In this document: positions 24,829 to 32,752 of the stretch, in pieces | How positions within the stretch are numbered: the first letter of the stretch is position 1 | How the letters are laid out: the number at the start of each line of letters is the position of its first letter | Origin: Streptomyces albireticuli | GTDB lineage: Bacteria; Actinomycetota; Actinomycetes; Streptomycetales; Streptomycetaceae | Length of the DNA: 64,000 nucleotides | Reading direction: 5' to 3' | Assembly (NCBI RefSeq): GCF_002192455.1 | Contig: NZ_CP021744.1 | Span: 6,720,501-6,784,500, forward strand | Notes under the pieces: model-generated | Told to the model about the DNA's origin: nothing | Databases searched by the model: none | The model's input: only the letters and a program-made list of their open reading frames with translations | Translations under genes and position numbers: made by a program

Positions 24829-25830
24829 ATGCCCGCAACCGCACCCGTAGCCGTCACCGGCGCCGAAGGATTCATCGGCTCGCACCTGGTCGAGGCGCTC
24901 GTCGCCGCCGGCCACCAGGTCCGCGCCATGGTGCAGTACAACTCCTTCTCGTCCTACGGCTGGCTGGAGTCGCTCTCCGACGAGGTGATGTCCCACGTCG
25001 ACGTCGTCCTCGGCGACGTCCGCGACCCCGGCTCCGTCCAGGGGCTGGTGACCGGCACCGAGGCCGTCTACCACCTCGCCGCGCTCATCGCGATCCCCTA
25101 CTCCTACCGTGCCCCGCACAGCTATGTGGAGACCAACGTCACGGGCACCCTCAACGTCCTCGAAGCCGTGCGCCACCTCGGCATACCCCGCCTGGTGCAC
25201 ACCTCCACCAGCGAGACCTACGGCACCGCGCAGACCGTCCCGATCTCCGAGGACCACCCCATCAACACCCAGTCGCCGTACGCCGCCTCCAAGGCCGGCG
25301 GCGACCGCCTCGCCGACAGCTACCACGCCAGCTTCGGCGTCCCCGTGGTCACCCTGCGCCCCTTCAACACCTTCGGCCCCCGCCAGTCCATGCGCGCGGT
25401 CATCCCCACCGTCATCGGACAGGTCGCCGCCGGAGAGCGCGTCATCACCCTCGGGGACCTGCGCCCCACCCGGGACTTCAGCTACGTCGCGGACACCGTG
25501 GCGGCCTTCCTCGCCGTCGGCACCGCCCCCGCCGACGCCGTCGTCGGCCGCACCTTCAACTCCGGTACCGGCGAGGAGATCTCCATCGGTGACCTCGTCT
25601 CCCTGATCGGCAAGATCATGGACGCCGAGCTCGACGTCCGCTCCGACGAGGAGCGCGTCCGGCCCGCCGCCTCCGAGGTGATGCGGCTGGTCTGCGACGC
25701 CTCGCGGCTGCGCGCCGCCACCGGCTGGGCCCCCGCCCACACCCTGGAGACCGGCCTCGCGCGCACCGTCGACTTCTTCCGCGACCCGAACAACCTCGCC
25801 CGGTACAAGGCCGGCATCTACAACGTCTGA
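24829..25830 (+). CDS. Nucleotide-sugar SDR, LegB-like 4,6-dehydratase / 4-epimerase
   Basis: 333 residues, ATG preceded by GAGGGAGA. The NAD motif is TGAEGFIGS. Strong local likeness to LegB-type NDP-GlcNAc 4,6-dehydratases shows in YNSFSSYGWLESL, FHLAALIAIPYSY-like YHLAALIAIPYSYRAP, and RPFNTFGPRQSMRAVIPT. The active site reads TSTSETYG with YAASK. A Ser-Glu pair at this position is usual in dehydratases (GMD, LegB), while 4-epimerases lack the Glu, so dehydration to a 4-keto-6-deoxy sugar is more likely. An epimerase role in supplying UDP-GalNAc cannot be excluded. It probably feeds the operon's polymer. Confidence 0.8.
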   Translation: MPATAPVAVTGAEGFIGSHLVEALVAAGHQVRAMVQYNSFSSYGWLESLSDEVMSHVDVVLGDVRDPGSVQGLVTGTEAVYHLAALIAIPYSYRAPHSYVETNVTGTLNVLEAVRHLGIPRLVHTSTSETYGTAQTVPISEDHPINTQSPYAASKAGGDRLADSYHASFGVPVVTLRPFNTFGPRQSMRAVIPTVIGQVAAGERVITLGDLRPTRDFSYVADTVAAFLAVGTAPADAVVGRTFNSGTGEEISIGDLVSLIGKIMDAELDVRSDEERVRPAASEVMRLVCDASRLRAATGWAPAHTLETGLARTVDFFRDPNNLARYKAGIYNV

Positions 25831-25881
25831 CGCGAGGGCACCGCTCGCCCGTCACGTCACCCACGCAGAGAGGACGGCATC

Positions 25882-26595
25882 ATGCACGTAGTCATACTTG
25901 CCGGAGGCAAGGGCGTCCGGCTCCGCCCGTACACGACCGCGCTCCCCAAGCCCCTGGTGCCCATCGGCGAGGAGCACGCGATCCTGGAGATCGTGATGCG
26001 CCAGCTGGCCGGGGCGGGCTTCACCAGCTGCACCCTGGCCATCGGCCACCTCGGCCACATCATCCGCGCCTACGTCGGCGACGGCTCCCAGTGGGGCATG
26101 AAGGTGGACTACACCACCGAGGAGAGCCCGCTGGGCACCATGGGCCCCCTCCTCACCATGCTCGACAGACTGCCCGAGCACTTCCTGGCGATGAACGGCG
26201 ACATCCTCACCGACCTGGACTTCGGCGACGTGTACCGCTCGCACGTGACCTCCGGGGCGCCGCTGACCATCGCCACGTACGCCCGGCAGGTCAGCATCGA
26301 CTTCGGGGTGCTGACCACCGACTCCGGCCGGGTCGTCGGCTTCGCCGAGAAGCCCAGCATCGACTACCGCGTCTCCATGGGCGTCTACGGCGTCTCCCGC
26401 TCGGCGCTGTCCCGCTACACCCCGGGCCTGCCGCTGGGCTTCGACGAGCTCGTGCTGGACATGCTGGAGGACCGGACCCCGCCGCACGCCTACGAATTCG
26501 ACGGCTACTGGCTCGACATCGGCCGTCCCGACGACTACGACCGGGCCAACAAGGAATTCTCCCTGCACCGCGACATGCTGATCAAGGGAGCGTGA
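25882..26595 (+). CDS. Sugar-1-phosphate nucleotidyltransferase
   Basis: 237 residues with GAGAGGA upstream of the ATG. The N-terminus has the pyrophosphorylase signature ILAGGKGVRLRPYTTALPKPLVPIG, with the activating Arg and Lys. MNGDILTDLDF carries the metal Asp, FAEKPSIDY the sugar-binding EKP, and YWLDIGRPDDYDRAN the second metal Asp. It resembles mannose-1-phosphate guanylyltransferases and RmlA-like enzymes and lacks a C-terminal acyltransferase repeat domain. It should activate a hexose-1-phosphate for the neighbouring dehydratase. The nucleotide (GDP, UDP, dTDP or CDP) cannot be told from sequence. Confidence 0.85.
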   Translation: MHVVILAGGKGVRLRPYTTALPKPLVPIGEEHAILEIVMRQLAGAGFTSCTLAIGHLGHIIRAYVGDGSQWGMKVDYTTEESPLGTMGPLLTMLDRLPEHFLAMNGDILTDLDFGDVYRSHVTSGAPLTIATYARQVSIDFGVLTTDSGRVVGFAEKPSIDYRVSMGVYGVSRSALSRYTPGLPLGFDELVLDMLEDRTPPHAYEFDGYWLDIGRPDDYDRANKEFSLHRDMLIKGA

Positions 26596-26604
26596 CCGGC
26601 CCGC

Positions 26605-27507
26605 ATGCGCATCCTCGTCCTGGGCGCCACCGGCTTCCTGGGCCGGCACGCCGTCGAGAGCCTGCGCGCCCTCCCGGGCGCGCGGGTGATCGTCGGCGGC
26701 CGCACCCCGGCGTCCGGCCCGCCCCTCGACCTCACCGCCGACCCGGCCCAGCTGGCCACCGCGGTCCGCGCGGCCGCCCCGCACGCCGTCGTCAACTGCG
26801 CCGGCGCGGTCGGCGGCGGCGCCACGACCCTCATCGGCGTCAACGCCAAGGGCCCCGCGGCCCTCTGCGACGCCCTGTCCGAGGCGGCCCCCGGGGCCCG
26901 CCTCGTCCACCTCGGCTCCGCCGCGGAGTACGGCGCGGCCGACGGCGAACGGCCCGCCGCCGAGACCGGCCCCGCACGGCCGCTCGGCCTCTACGGTGTC
27001 TCCAAACTGGCCGGCACCATGGCGGTGACCGGATCCGGCCTCGACGCCGTCGTCCTGCGGGTCTTCAACCCCGTCGGCCCCGGCGCGCCGCGCGGATCCC
27101 TGCCCGGCCGGCTCGCCGCCGAGCTGCGCGCCGCCGGCCCCGGCGGCCGGGTGCGGGTCGGTGACCTCTCCGCGCACCGCGACTTCGTCGACGCCCGCGA
27201 CGTGGGCGAGGCCGTCGCCCGCGCCGTCACCGCGCCCGGCCCGCTGCCCCCCGTCCTCAACGTCGGCAGCGGCACCGCCCGGCCCGTCCGGGAGCTCGCC
27301 CGGGGGCTCGTCGCCGCGGCCGGCTTCGACGGCCGGCTGGAGGAGGACGGCGACGGCTCACCGCGCTCCGCCGCCGTGCCCTGGCAGCGGGCGGACCTCG
27401 CCCTCACGGCCCGCACCCTGGGCTGGACCCCGGCCCGGCCGCTCGCCGAGTCCCTCGCCGACCTCTGGGCCGAGACCCTGGCCGGGTCCGACGGGCGCGC
27501 GCGGTGA
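26605..27507 (+). CDS. NAD(P)-dependent SDR, 4-keto-6-deoxy-sugar reductase-like
   Basis: 300 residues from the ATG at 26605, nine bases after the previous stop. The NAD(P) motif is GATGFLG. The active site GSAAEYG with YGVSK resembles GDP-4-keto-6-deoxymannose reductase (RMD) and RmlD-type reductases. RDFVDARDVGEAV is the usual extended-SDR C-terminal motif. With the adjacent nucleotidyltransferase and dehydratase-like SDR this makes a plausible three-step route to an NDP-6-deoxyhexose. That would be an extra sugar compared with pure Pel or galactosaminogalactan. An epimerase function is the alternative. Confidence 0.78.
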   Translation: MRILVLGATGFLGRHAVESLRALPGARVIVGGRTPASGPPLDLTADPAQLATAVRAAAPHAVVNCAGAVGGGATTLIGVNAKGPAALCDALSEAAPGARLVHLGSAAEYGAADGERPAAETGPARPLGLYGVSKLAGTMAVTGSGLDAVVLRVFNPVGPGAPRGSLPGRLAAELRAAGPGGRVRVGDLSAHRDFVDARDVGEAVARAVTAPGPLPPVLNVGSGTARPVRELARGLVAAAGFDGRLEEDGDGSPRSAAVPWQRADLALTARTLGWTPARPLAESLADLWAETLAGSDGRAR

Positions 27508-28370
27508 TCCGCCCGGCCCCGGCCGCCGGAGCCCGGCGGCGCGGCGGTCTGCTCGTGCCCCTCTACGTCCACCCGGCGACCGACCCCGGCGCGTGGGCCG
27601 CGCTGCCGGCCGTCGCGCCCCGGCTCCGCGGTGTGGTGCTCAACGCCGCCGACGGGCCGGGCCGGCTCCCCGACCCGGCGTTCGCCGCGGCCGCGGCCGG
27701 GCTGCGGGGCGCGGGCGTGCCCGTACTCGGCTACGTCGACACCGCCTACGGACACCGCCCGGCCCGCGAGGTCGCCGGCGACGTCCGCCGGCACCGCAAG
27801 TGGTACGGCGTCGACGGCGTCTTCCTCGACCAGGCGGCGGCCGGCCCCGGGTCGCTGCCGTACTACCGCCGCCTGGTCCGGCTGGCCCGGGCGCTGGGCG
27901 CGGGCACCGCCGTCCTCAACCCCGGCACCCACCCCGACCCGGGCTACGCCCACCTGGCCGACGTCCTCGTCACCTTCGAGGGCGACTGGGAGACGTACCG
28001 GAGCGCCGGCGTCCCCGCCTGGACCGCCGACCATCCGCCGGAGCGCTTCTGCCACCTCGTCCACGGGGTGCCGGAGGAGCACACCGCTCTGGTCGCCCGC
28101 ACCGCCGAGCGGCGGGGCGCGGCGGTGCACTGCGCGGTGCCGGGGACGGGCGCCAACCCGTGGCGGAGCGTGCCGGGGGCCGCGCGGACGGATCCGGGAG
28201 CGGCACGGGAGACCGCTCCGGGGCCGGCACCCGGAACACCGGGAGCACCGACAGCACCGGAAACAGCGACAACACCGGGAACACCGGGAACACCGGAAAC
28301 ACCGGAAACACCGGGAACAGCGACGGACAGAGCACCGGCGGCCACGCCGGAAAGGGAAGGTGCGCGGTGA
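27504..28370 (+). CDS. Spherulin-4 / GH135-like glycosidase with low-complexity tail
   Basis: 288 residues. The GTG start overlaps the SDR stop (GTGA). The TIM-barrel domain, residues about 12-215, has LLVPLYVHP at the first strand, VLGYVDTAYGHR, the acidic VDGVFLDQ (D109) and VTFEGDWETY (E159). The Asp/Glu spacing is close to that of the catalytic pair of Sph3, an alpha-1,4-N-acetylgalactosaminidase. The last 70 residues are PGT/PET repeats encoded by CACCGGGAA-type tandem repeats. No signal peptide is visible, odd for an enzyme acting on an exported polymer; export by another route, a missed start or an intracellular role are possible. Confidence 0.8.
   Translation: MIRPAPAAGARRRGGLLVPLYVHPATDPGAWAALPAVAPRLRGVVLNAADGPGRLPDPAFAAAAAGLRGAGVPVLGYVDTAYGHRPAREVAGDVRRHRKWYGVDGVFLDQAAAGPGSLPYYRRLVRLARALGAGTAVLNPGTHPDPGYAHLADVLVTFEGDWETYRSAGVPAWTADHPPERFCHLVHGVPEEHTALVARTAERRGAAVHCAVPGTGANPWRSVPGAARTDPGAARETAPGPAPGTPGAPTAPETATTPGTPGTPETPETPGTATDRAPAATPEREGAR
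28190..28345 (+). repeat. Tandem CACCGGGAA/CACCGGAAA simple repeat in the GH135-like gene
   Basis: An array of 9-12 base units (ACACCGGGA, ACACCGGAA, ACAGCGACA) encodes the GTPGTPETPETPG tail. Such arrays change length by slippage, so strains may differ in tail size. Confidence 0.7.
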
Positions 28371-29326
28371 GCGCGACACGTCGACGAGGGCGGGGAGCCT
28401 GGGCGGTGGCCGCGCTGCTGCTCCTCGCGGGCTGCTCCGCCACGGACTCCGGGGAGCCCGAGCAGCCGGAGCCGGACCGTACGCCCTCGGCCGGGGGCTC
28501 GGCACCGCCTTCGGCGGGGGGACGCACGCCGGCCCCGGGCCGTACGCCCTCCGGCTCGCCCCCGGCCGCCCCGTCGGGCCCGGCCGCTCCTTCCTCCTCC
28601 GGCTCCACGGAGCCGGACCGGGCCGGCCGCTGGCAGCCCCGTCCCGGCACCCGCTGGCAGTGGCAGCTCGACGGGAAGGTCGACACCGGCGTGGACGTCC
28701 CCGTCTACGACATCGACGGGTTCGAGAACTCCGCCGAGACCGTCGCCCGGCTGCACGCCGACGGCCGGAAGGTGATCTGTTACATCAACGCCGGTGCCTG
28801 GGAGGACTTCCGGCCCGACCACGACGCGTTCCCGAAGGGGCTGCTGGGGGCGAACAACAAGGGCTGGGACGGCGAGAAGTGGCTGGACATCCGCCGTCTG
28901 GACGAGCTCCGGCCGATCATGGCGGCCCGGTTCGACATGTGCCGGAAGAAGGGCTTCGACGCCGTCGAGCCGGACCTCACCGAGGGCTACCGCAACCGCA
29001 CGGGCTTCCCGCTGACGGGCGCCCACCAGCTCGCGTTCAACCGGATGCTCGCGCGGCTCGCCCATGAGCGCGGCCTGGCCATCGGCCTGAAGAACGACCT
29101 CGACCAGATCCCGGAGCTGGTCCGGGACTTCGACTTCGCCGTGAACGAGCAGTGCGCGCAGTACGACGAATGCGGGCGGCTCGCCCCCTTCACAGAGAAC
29201 CGGAAGGCGGTTTTCCATGTCGAGTACGAGCTGAAGCCGGGCGAATTCTGCGGCACGGCCGGGAAACTCGGCCTCAGCTCGATGCGCAAGAAGCTGGAGC
29301 TGGACTCCTGGCGGCAGCCCTGCTGA
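28367..29326 (+). CDS. GH114 endo-alpha-1,4-polygalactosaminidase lipoprotein (Ega3-like)
   Basis: 319 residues, GTG start overlapping the upstream stop. The lipobox LLLLAGC gives a lipid-anchored Cys near residue 24, followed by about 70 residues of Ser/Pro/Gly linker. The GH114 domain starts at WQWQLDGKVDT and contains VPVYDIDGFEN, VICYINAGAWEDFRPD, AVEPDLTEGY (D203) and FAVNEQC (E261). That Asp/Glu pair, 58 residues apart, fits the catalytic pair of the family. It cuts deacetylated alpha-1,4-galactosamine stretches. In Aspergillus Ega3 the substrate is galactosaminogalactan; bacterial relatives are linked with Pel loci. Anchored outside the membrane it could trim or clear polymer during export. 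Confidence 0.9.
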   Translation: MSATRRRGRGAWAVAALLLLAGCSATDSGEPEQPEPDRTPSAGGSAPPSAGGRTPAPGRTPSGSPPAAPSGPAAPSSSGSTEPDRAGRWQPRPGTRWQWQLDGKVDTGVDVPVYDIDGFENSAETVARLHADGRKVICYINAGAWEDFRPDHDAFPKGLLGANNKGWDGEKWLDIRRLDELRPIMAARFDMCRKKGFDAVEPDLTEGYRNRTGFPLTGAHQLAFNRMLARLAHERGLAIGLKNDLDQIPELVRDFDFAVNEQCAQYDECGRLAPFTENRKAVFHVEYELKPGEFCGTAGKLGLSSMRKKLELDSWRQPC

Positions 29327-29331
29327 ACGGG

Positions 29332-29355
29332 CCGGACGGAGCCGTTCCCGTCCGG
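29332..29355 (+). terminator. Weak hairpin after the exopolysaccharide operon
   Basis: CCGGACGG (29332-29339) pairs with CCGTCCGG (29348-29355), six bases after the GH114 stop. Confidence 0.45.
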
Positions 29356-29445
29356 GGCCCCGCCGCCCCCTGCCGTCTTCCGCCGTCTTCCGCCCCGCCG
29401 CGCCCCCGGGCGGAGGCGGCGGGGCGGAGCGGGCACAATCGGAGG

Positions 29446-29868
29446 GTGTCCAGAAAGAACAGCCCACGCCCGCGACCGGCCGCCGTCACGGAAACCTCGC
29501 CCTGCCCCTGCGGCCTCGAAGCCACCTACGGTGACTGCTGCGGCGGCCTCCACCGGGGGGTGCGGACGGCCTCCACGGCGGAGCGGCTGATGCGCTCGCG
29601 CTTCAGCGCGTTCGCCGTCCACGACGCCGCCTATCTGCTCCGCAGCTGGCACCCCTCGACCCGCCCGGAAGAGATCGACTTCGACCCGCGGCTGCGCTGG
29701 ACCCGGCTGGAGATCCTCGGGACGACGGACGGCACGCCGTTCCACACGGAGGGCACCGTCGAGTTCCGCGCCCACTACACGGTGCGGGGCGAGGAGGGCT
29801 CCCAGCACGAGAACAGCCGCTTCGCGCGGGTGGACGGCGCCTGGGTCTACGTCGACGCCATGGAGTGA
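29446..29868 (+). CDS. YchJ family (UPF0225) SEC-C motif protein
   Basis: 140 residues from the GTG at 29446. The N-terminal zinc-binding motif is CPCGLEATYGDCCGGLH, followed by the YchJ core with LMRSRFSAFAVHDAAYLLRSWH and the C-terminal VDGAWVYVDAME. The family has an NTF2-like fold and no firm biochemical role. CACAAT at 29434-29439 is 6 bases upstream of the GTG, so the mRNA is probably leaderless; the AGGG directly at the start is too close to serve as a ribosome site. Confidence 0.85.
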   Translation: MSRKNSPRPRPAAVTETSPCPCGLEATYGDCCGGLHRGVRTASTAERLMRSRFSAFAVHDAAYLLRSWHPSTRPEEIDFDPRLRWTRLEILGTTDGTPFHTEGTVEFRAHYTVRGEEGSQHENSRFARVDGAWVYVDAME

Positions 29869-29872
29869 GGCT

Positions 29873-29900
29873 CCCGGGGGCCCGCCGCCGGGCCCCCGGG
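29873..29900. terminator. Bidirectional hairpin terminator, 12-bp stem
   Basis: CCCGGGGGCCCG (29873-29884) pairs with 29889-29900 between the convergent YchJ and YncE-like genes. Confidence 0.75.
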
Positions 29901-29911
29901 TGGTGGGCCCG

Positions 29912-30955
29912 TCAGCGGGCCGCCGGGATGTACGCCATGCCGTGCGCGCCCGCCTCGCCGGCCCGCTCGACCTCCAGCGTGGTGACCACACGCATCTCCC
30001 GCAGGTCGACGACGGTCACGGTGCTCGACACGACGTTCGCGACATAGCCCGTCGCGCCGTCCGGCGAGGACGCGATCGTCAGCGGGAACCGGCCGACCGG
30101 CACCTGGCCGACGACCTCGAAGGTCTCCGGCGCGAAGACCGTGAGCACCCCGTCGGTCTGCGCGCCCAAGGCGCTCCCGCCCGGCGCCACCCGCAGCTCG
30201 CCCGCCAGCACCAGGCCGGTCGCCGTGGTGTGCACGGGGAAGACGATGCCCTCGGTGGGCAGCGTCCGCACCACCTCACCGGTGGCCGCCTCGATCACCC
30301 GGACGCCCGGTCGCGCGACGGGCGCCGAGCCGAAGTCGCCCTTGGGCGCGGCCACATGCACATACCGGCCGTCCGGCGAGACCGCGAGCCCCTCGCTCCC
30401 CGGCACGGGGATCCGCCCGGCGAACTCGTCACGCTCCAGGTCGAGCACGGACACGAACGGCGCCTCCTTGTTGGTGGACCAGCCGCGCCGCCCGTCGGGC
30501 GAGACCGCGAACCAGTGCGGCCCGTCGGCCATCACCGGGATCCGGTCGATCCGCTCCAGGGTCCCCGCGTCGAGCACCACCACACCGCCCGGCTCGGTGT
30601 CCGTCGCCTCCACGCTCACGTACAGCCGGTTCCGCGCGCCGTCCAGGGCGAGCCCGTGCGGGGCGTGGTCCGGCGCCAGGTCGACGACCGCGACGGTCTC
30701 CAGGGTGTCCACGTCGATGACGGTGAGGTCGCGGGCCCGCCCCTGGTGGGCGTGGTAGTAGCCGGAGACGTAGGTGCCGGCGCAGTACAGCCGCCGCCGG
30801 GCGGGGTCGAAGCACAACTCGTGGGGCTGGGCGGGGACATCGAGCACGGCGAGCCGCTCATGGGTGGCGGCGTCGAAGAAGGTGACGGTCGGGCCGCTCT
30901 GGCTCACGACGGCCAGCAGGTCCAGGTGGCTGAAGTTCCTCAGGTCGCTGTTCAT
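29912..30955 (-). CDS. YncE-like seven-bladed beta-propeller (YVTN repeats)
   Basis: 347 residues from the ATG at 30955 with GAGG upstream. It is made of repeated blades of about 40-45 residues such as ELCFDPARRRLYCAG, GLALDGARNRLYVSV, WFAVSPDGRRGWSTN and LTIASSPDGATGYVAN, each followed by a VTVVD/VVVLD strand. These match the YVTN/lactonase-like propeller family. No signal peptide is seen, so it is probably cytoplasmic. Such proteins bind ligands or hydrolyse lactones; no catalytic set can be assigned. It is divergent from the secreted deacetylase. Confidence 0.85.
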   Translation of the reverse strand: MNSDLRNFSHLDLLAVVSQSGPTVTFFDAATHERLAVLDVPAQPHELCFDPARRRLYCAGTYVSGYYHAHQGRARDLTVIDVDTLETVAVVDLAPDHAPHGLALDGARNRLYVSVEATDTEPGGVVVLDAGTLERIDRIPVMADGPHWFAVSPDGRRGWSTNKEAPFVSVLDLERDEFAGRIPVPGSEGLAVSPDGRYVHVAAPKGDFGSAPVARPGVRVIEAATGEVVRTLPTEGIVFPVHTTATGLVLAGELRVAPGGSALGAQTDGVLTVFAPETFEVVGQVPVGRFPLTIASSPDGATGYVANVVSSTVTVVDLREMRVVTTLEVERAGEAGAHGMAYIPAAR

Positions 30956-31314
30956 GGCCCGGATCCTCGGCGCCCGCCGTCCCCGGTTCCAATGCGCCGC
31001 GGTCAAGGCATTCTTGCCCCAGGCGCAATGCCGCTGGTGGCGACGGCCGATGACGGTCCGGCGGCACCCCGCGGACGTGGCCCATCTCACGCCGCGCCGG
31101 CCGCCCGGGCGCGGCCCGCTCCACGTGGTGTCACCGGCCGCCGCCGTACGGGCGTACGGCCGGCCTCGGCAGGCCGGGAGAGAGGGGCCGGGCGCGTTCC
31201 CTCCCGCACCGCGCCCCGGCGGGAGCCGCTCGCCCGACTCGCCCGTACGGCTGGCGGCACCGCGCGGACCCCAGGATGATCGGAGCCCGACGGCGACCAC
31301 AGGAGGAGTTCCGT
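30956..31314. promoter_or_regulatory. Divergent intergenic region with CCGTACGG palindrome
   Basis: 359 bases between divergent genes. CCGTACGGGCGTACGG at 31144-31159 is an inverted repeat and a possible operator. AGGAGGAG just before 31315 is the ribosome site of the deacetylase. No gene is seen. Confidence 0.4.
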
Positions 31315-32055
31315 ATGCCCGGTTCCCGCAAGCGCGCCCGGTCCCCGCTCGCCTCGGCGCTGGCCGCCCTGGTCCTGGCCCTCGTCCCGGCGGCGGGCCC
31401 CGCGACGGCGGCGACGGCGAAGCCGAAGGCCCCCGCGGGCTACGACCACCACCGGTGCGGCAACACCTCCGGCCGGGTGCTGCTGACCCTGGACGACTGG
31501 TCCTACGGCGACAACGACCGCGCCGTCACCGTGGGCAGATCCCTCCAGCGCCAGGGCATCCGCGCCGCGTTCTTCCTCGTCAACTCCTACGCCTCCCGCT
31601 ACCCGAAGGTCGCCGCGGCCCTGCACGCCCAGGGCCACTGGGTCGGCAACCACACCTATTCCCACCCCCACCTGCGGCAGCTCTCCGAGCGGGAGGCCCG
31701 TGCCGAGATCCGGCGCGGCGTGGACAGCACCCTGCTGCGCCCGCCCTACGGCGACTTCGGCGACCGGGAGACCCGTCTCGCCCAGGAGCTCGGCTACCGC
31801 ATCTGCACATGGACGGTCGACACCCGGGACTGGGAGGGGCCCGACGGGACCTTCCCCGGTACGGCGGCGCTCCGCGCGACCGTGCGCGACGCCCCGGCCG
31901 CGGACAAGCGGAGCGGTGTCGTCCTGGGCCATCTCTTCAGCCACTTCCCCGAGGCCCTGCCCGGCATCGTCGCCGACCTCAAGGCCCAGGGTTACCGCCT
32001 GTGCCGCAACACGGGTCCCACGACGCACGTCATCCCTTACCCGCTGAACTGCTGA
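31315..32055 (+). CDS. Secreted NodB-type polysaccharide deacetylase (CE4)
   Basis: 246 residues from the ATG at 31315 with AGGAGGAG eight bases upstream. The Sec signal peptide ends near TAA-TA. The NodB domain has LTLDDWSYGD (catalytic and metal Asp), NHTYSHPHL (H-x3-H), LRPPYGDFG and VVLGHLFSH. It is compact, unlike the Agd3-like protein encoded 10 kb upstream, and probably acts on chitin-oligomer or peptidoglycan GlcNAc. A role on the operon's polymer is possible but not indicated. Its 3' end overlaps the convergent universal stress gene by 26 bases. Confidence 0.88.
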   Translation: MPGSRKRARSPLASALAALVLALVPAAGPATAATAKPKAPAGYDHHRCGNTSGRVLLTLDDWSYGDNDRAVTVGRSLQRQGIRAAFFLVNSYASRYPKVAAALHAQGHWVGNHTYSHPHLRQLSEREARAEIRRGVDSTLLRPPYGDFGDRETRLAQELGYRICTWTVDTRDWEGPDGTFPGTAALRATVRDAPAADKRSGVVLGHLFSHFPEALPGIVADLKAQGYRLCRNTGPTTHVIPYPLNC

Positions 32056-32545
32056 GACAGAGCTCCGGACGGGCCCGGCGCCGGTCGTGCCCGGCCGCTG
32101 CGGGCGGGACGACCAGCACGGGGCAGGGCGCGTGCCGCAGGCAGTAGCGGCTCACCGACCCCATCACGAAGCGGTGCACCGCGCCGTGCGAGCCGCCGCC
32201 CACCACGAGCAGGTCGCCCTCCCGGCACGCGGCCGCCACCAGCAGCGGGCCCACCTGCCCGCGGGCCACCACCGGCTCGCAGCGCAGATCGCCGGGGAGG
32301 CCGCCCAGGGCACGCTCGCAGGCGTCCGTCAGGGTGGCCCGCGCCCGGTCGTCCAGCTCCCGGGCCATTTCAGGATCCGGCGGCCACATCAGGTCGGTGT
32401 AGTCGCCCTCGGGGGAGGAGTGGACGAGGACCGGGCGCAGCCGGGCGAGGTGCCGGCGGGCCTCCCCGGCGGCCCTGCGCAGGGCCTCCAGGCTGCCGTC
32501 CGATCCGTCGACCCCGACCACGACACGTCGTACTGCGTTCCCCAT
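32030..32545 (-). CDS. Universal stress protein (UspA family)
   Basis: 171 residues from the ATG at 32545. The N-terminus RRVVVGVDGSDGSLEAL holds the first beta strand and Asp of the nucleotide site. The C-terminal VVGGGSHGAVHRFVMGSVSRY is the G-x2-G-x9-GS ATP-binding signature, followed by HAPCPVLVV. The last residues SSSAGKG come from the overlap with the convergent deacetylase gene. A second, similar gene lies at 36720-37178; both sit in the block with the NarL-type kinase and regulator, a pattern familiar from dormancy or redox regulons. Confidence 0.87.
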   Translation of the reverse strand: MGNAVRRVVVGVDGSDGSLEALRRAAGEARRHLARLRPVLVHSSPEGDYTDLMWPPDPEMARELDDRARATLTDACERALGGLPGDLRCEPVVARGQVGPLLVAAACREGDLLVVGGGSHGAVHRFVMGSVSRYCLRHAPCPVLVVPPAAAGHDRRRARPELCLSSSAGKG

Positions 32546-32752
32546 TTCCCTTTCCCCTTTCCGCTCCGCTTTCCGTTCCCGCGTTTTACCGTCGGCGGCC
32601 CTCCCGCCGGGTGCCGGACGGCCGATTTCCACGCTAGGCGGCGGCCCTTTCCCGGGGCGTCCCCCGACCGGTCCACCGGGCGGGGGAAAAGCCCTCCACC
32701 GATCGGCCCGCGGCGGGGCGCCGGGAGCCCCCCGCGGTTAACGTCGGAACCG

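Noticed and set aside
31315..32055. NodB deacetylase as a member of the exopolysaccharide operon
   Set aside because: It lies beyond YchJ and a divergent YncE-like gene with its own promoter; the operon already has an Agd3-like deacetylase.
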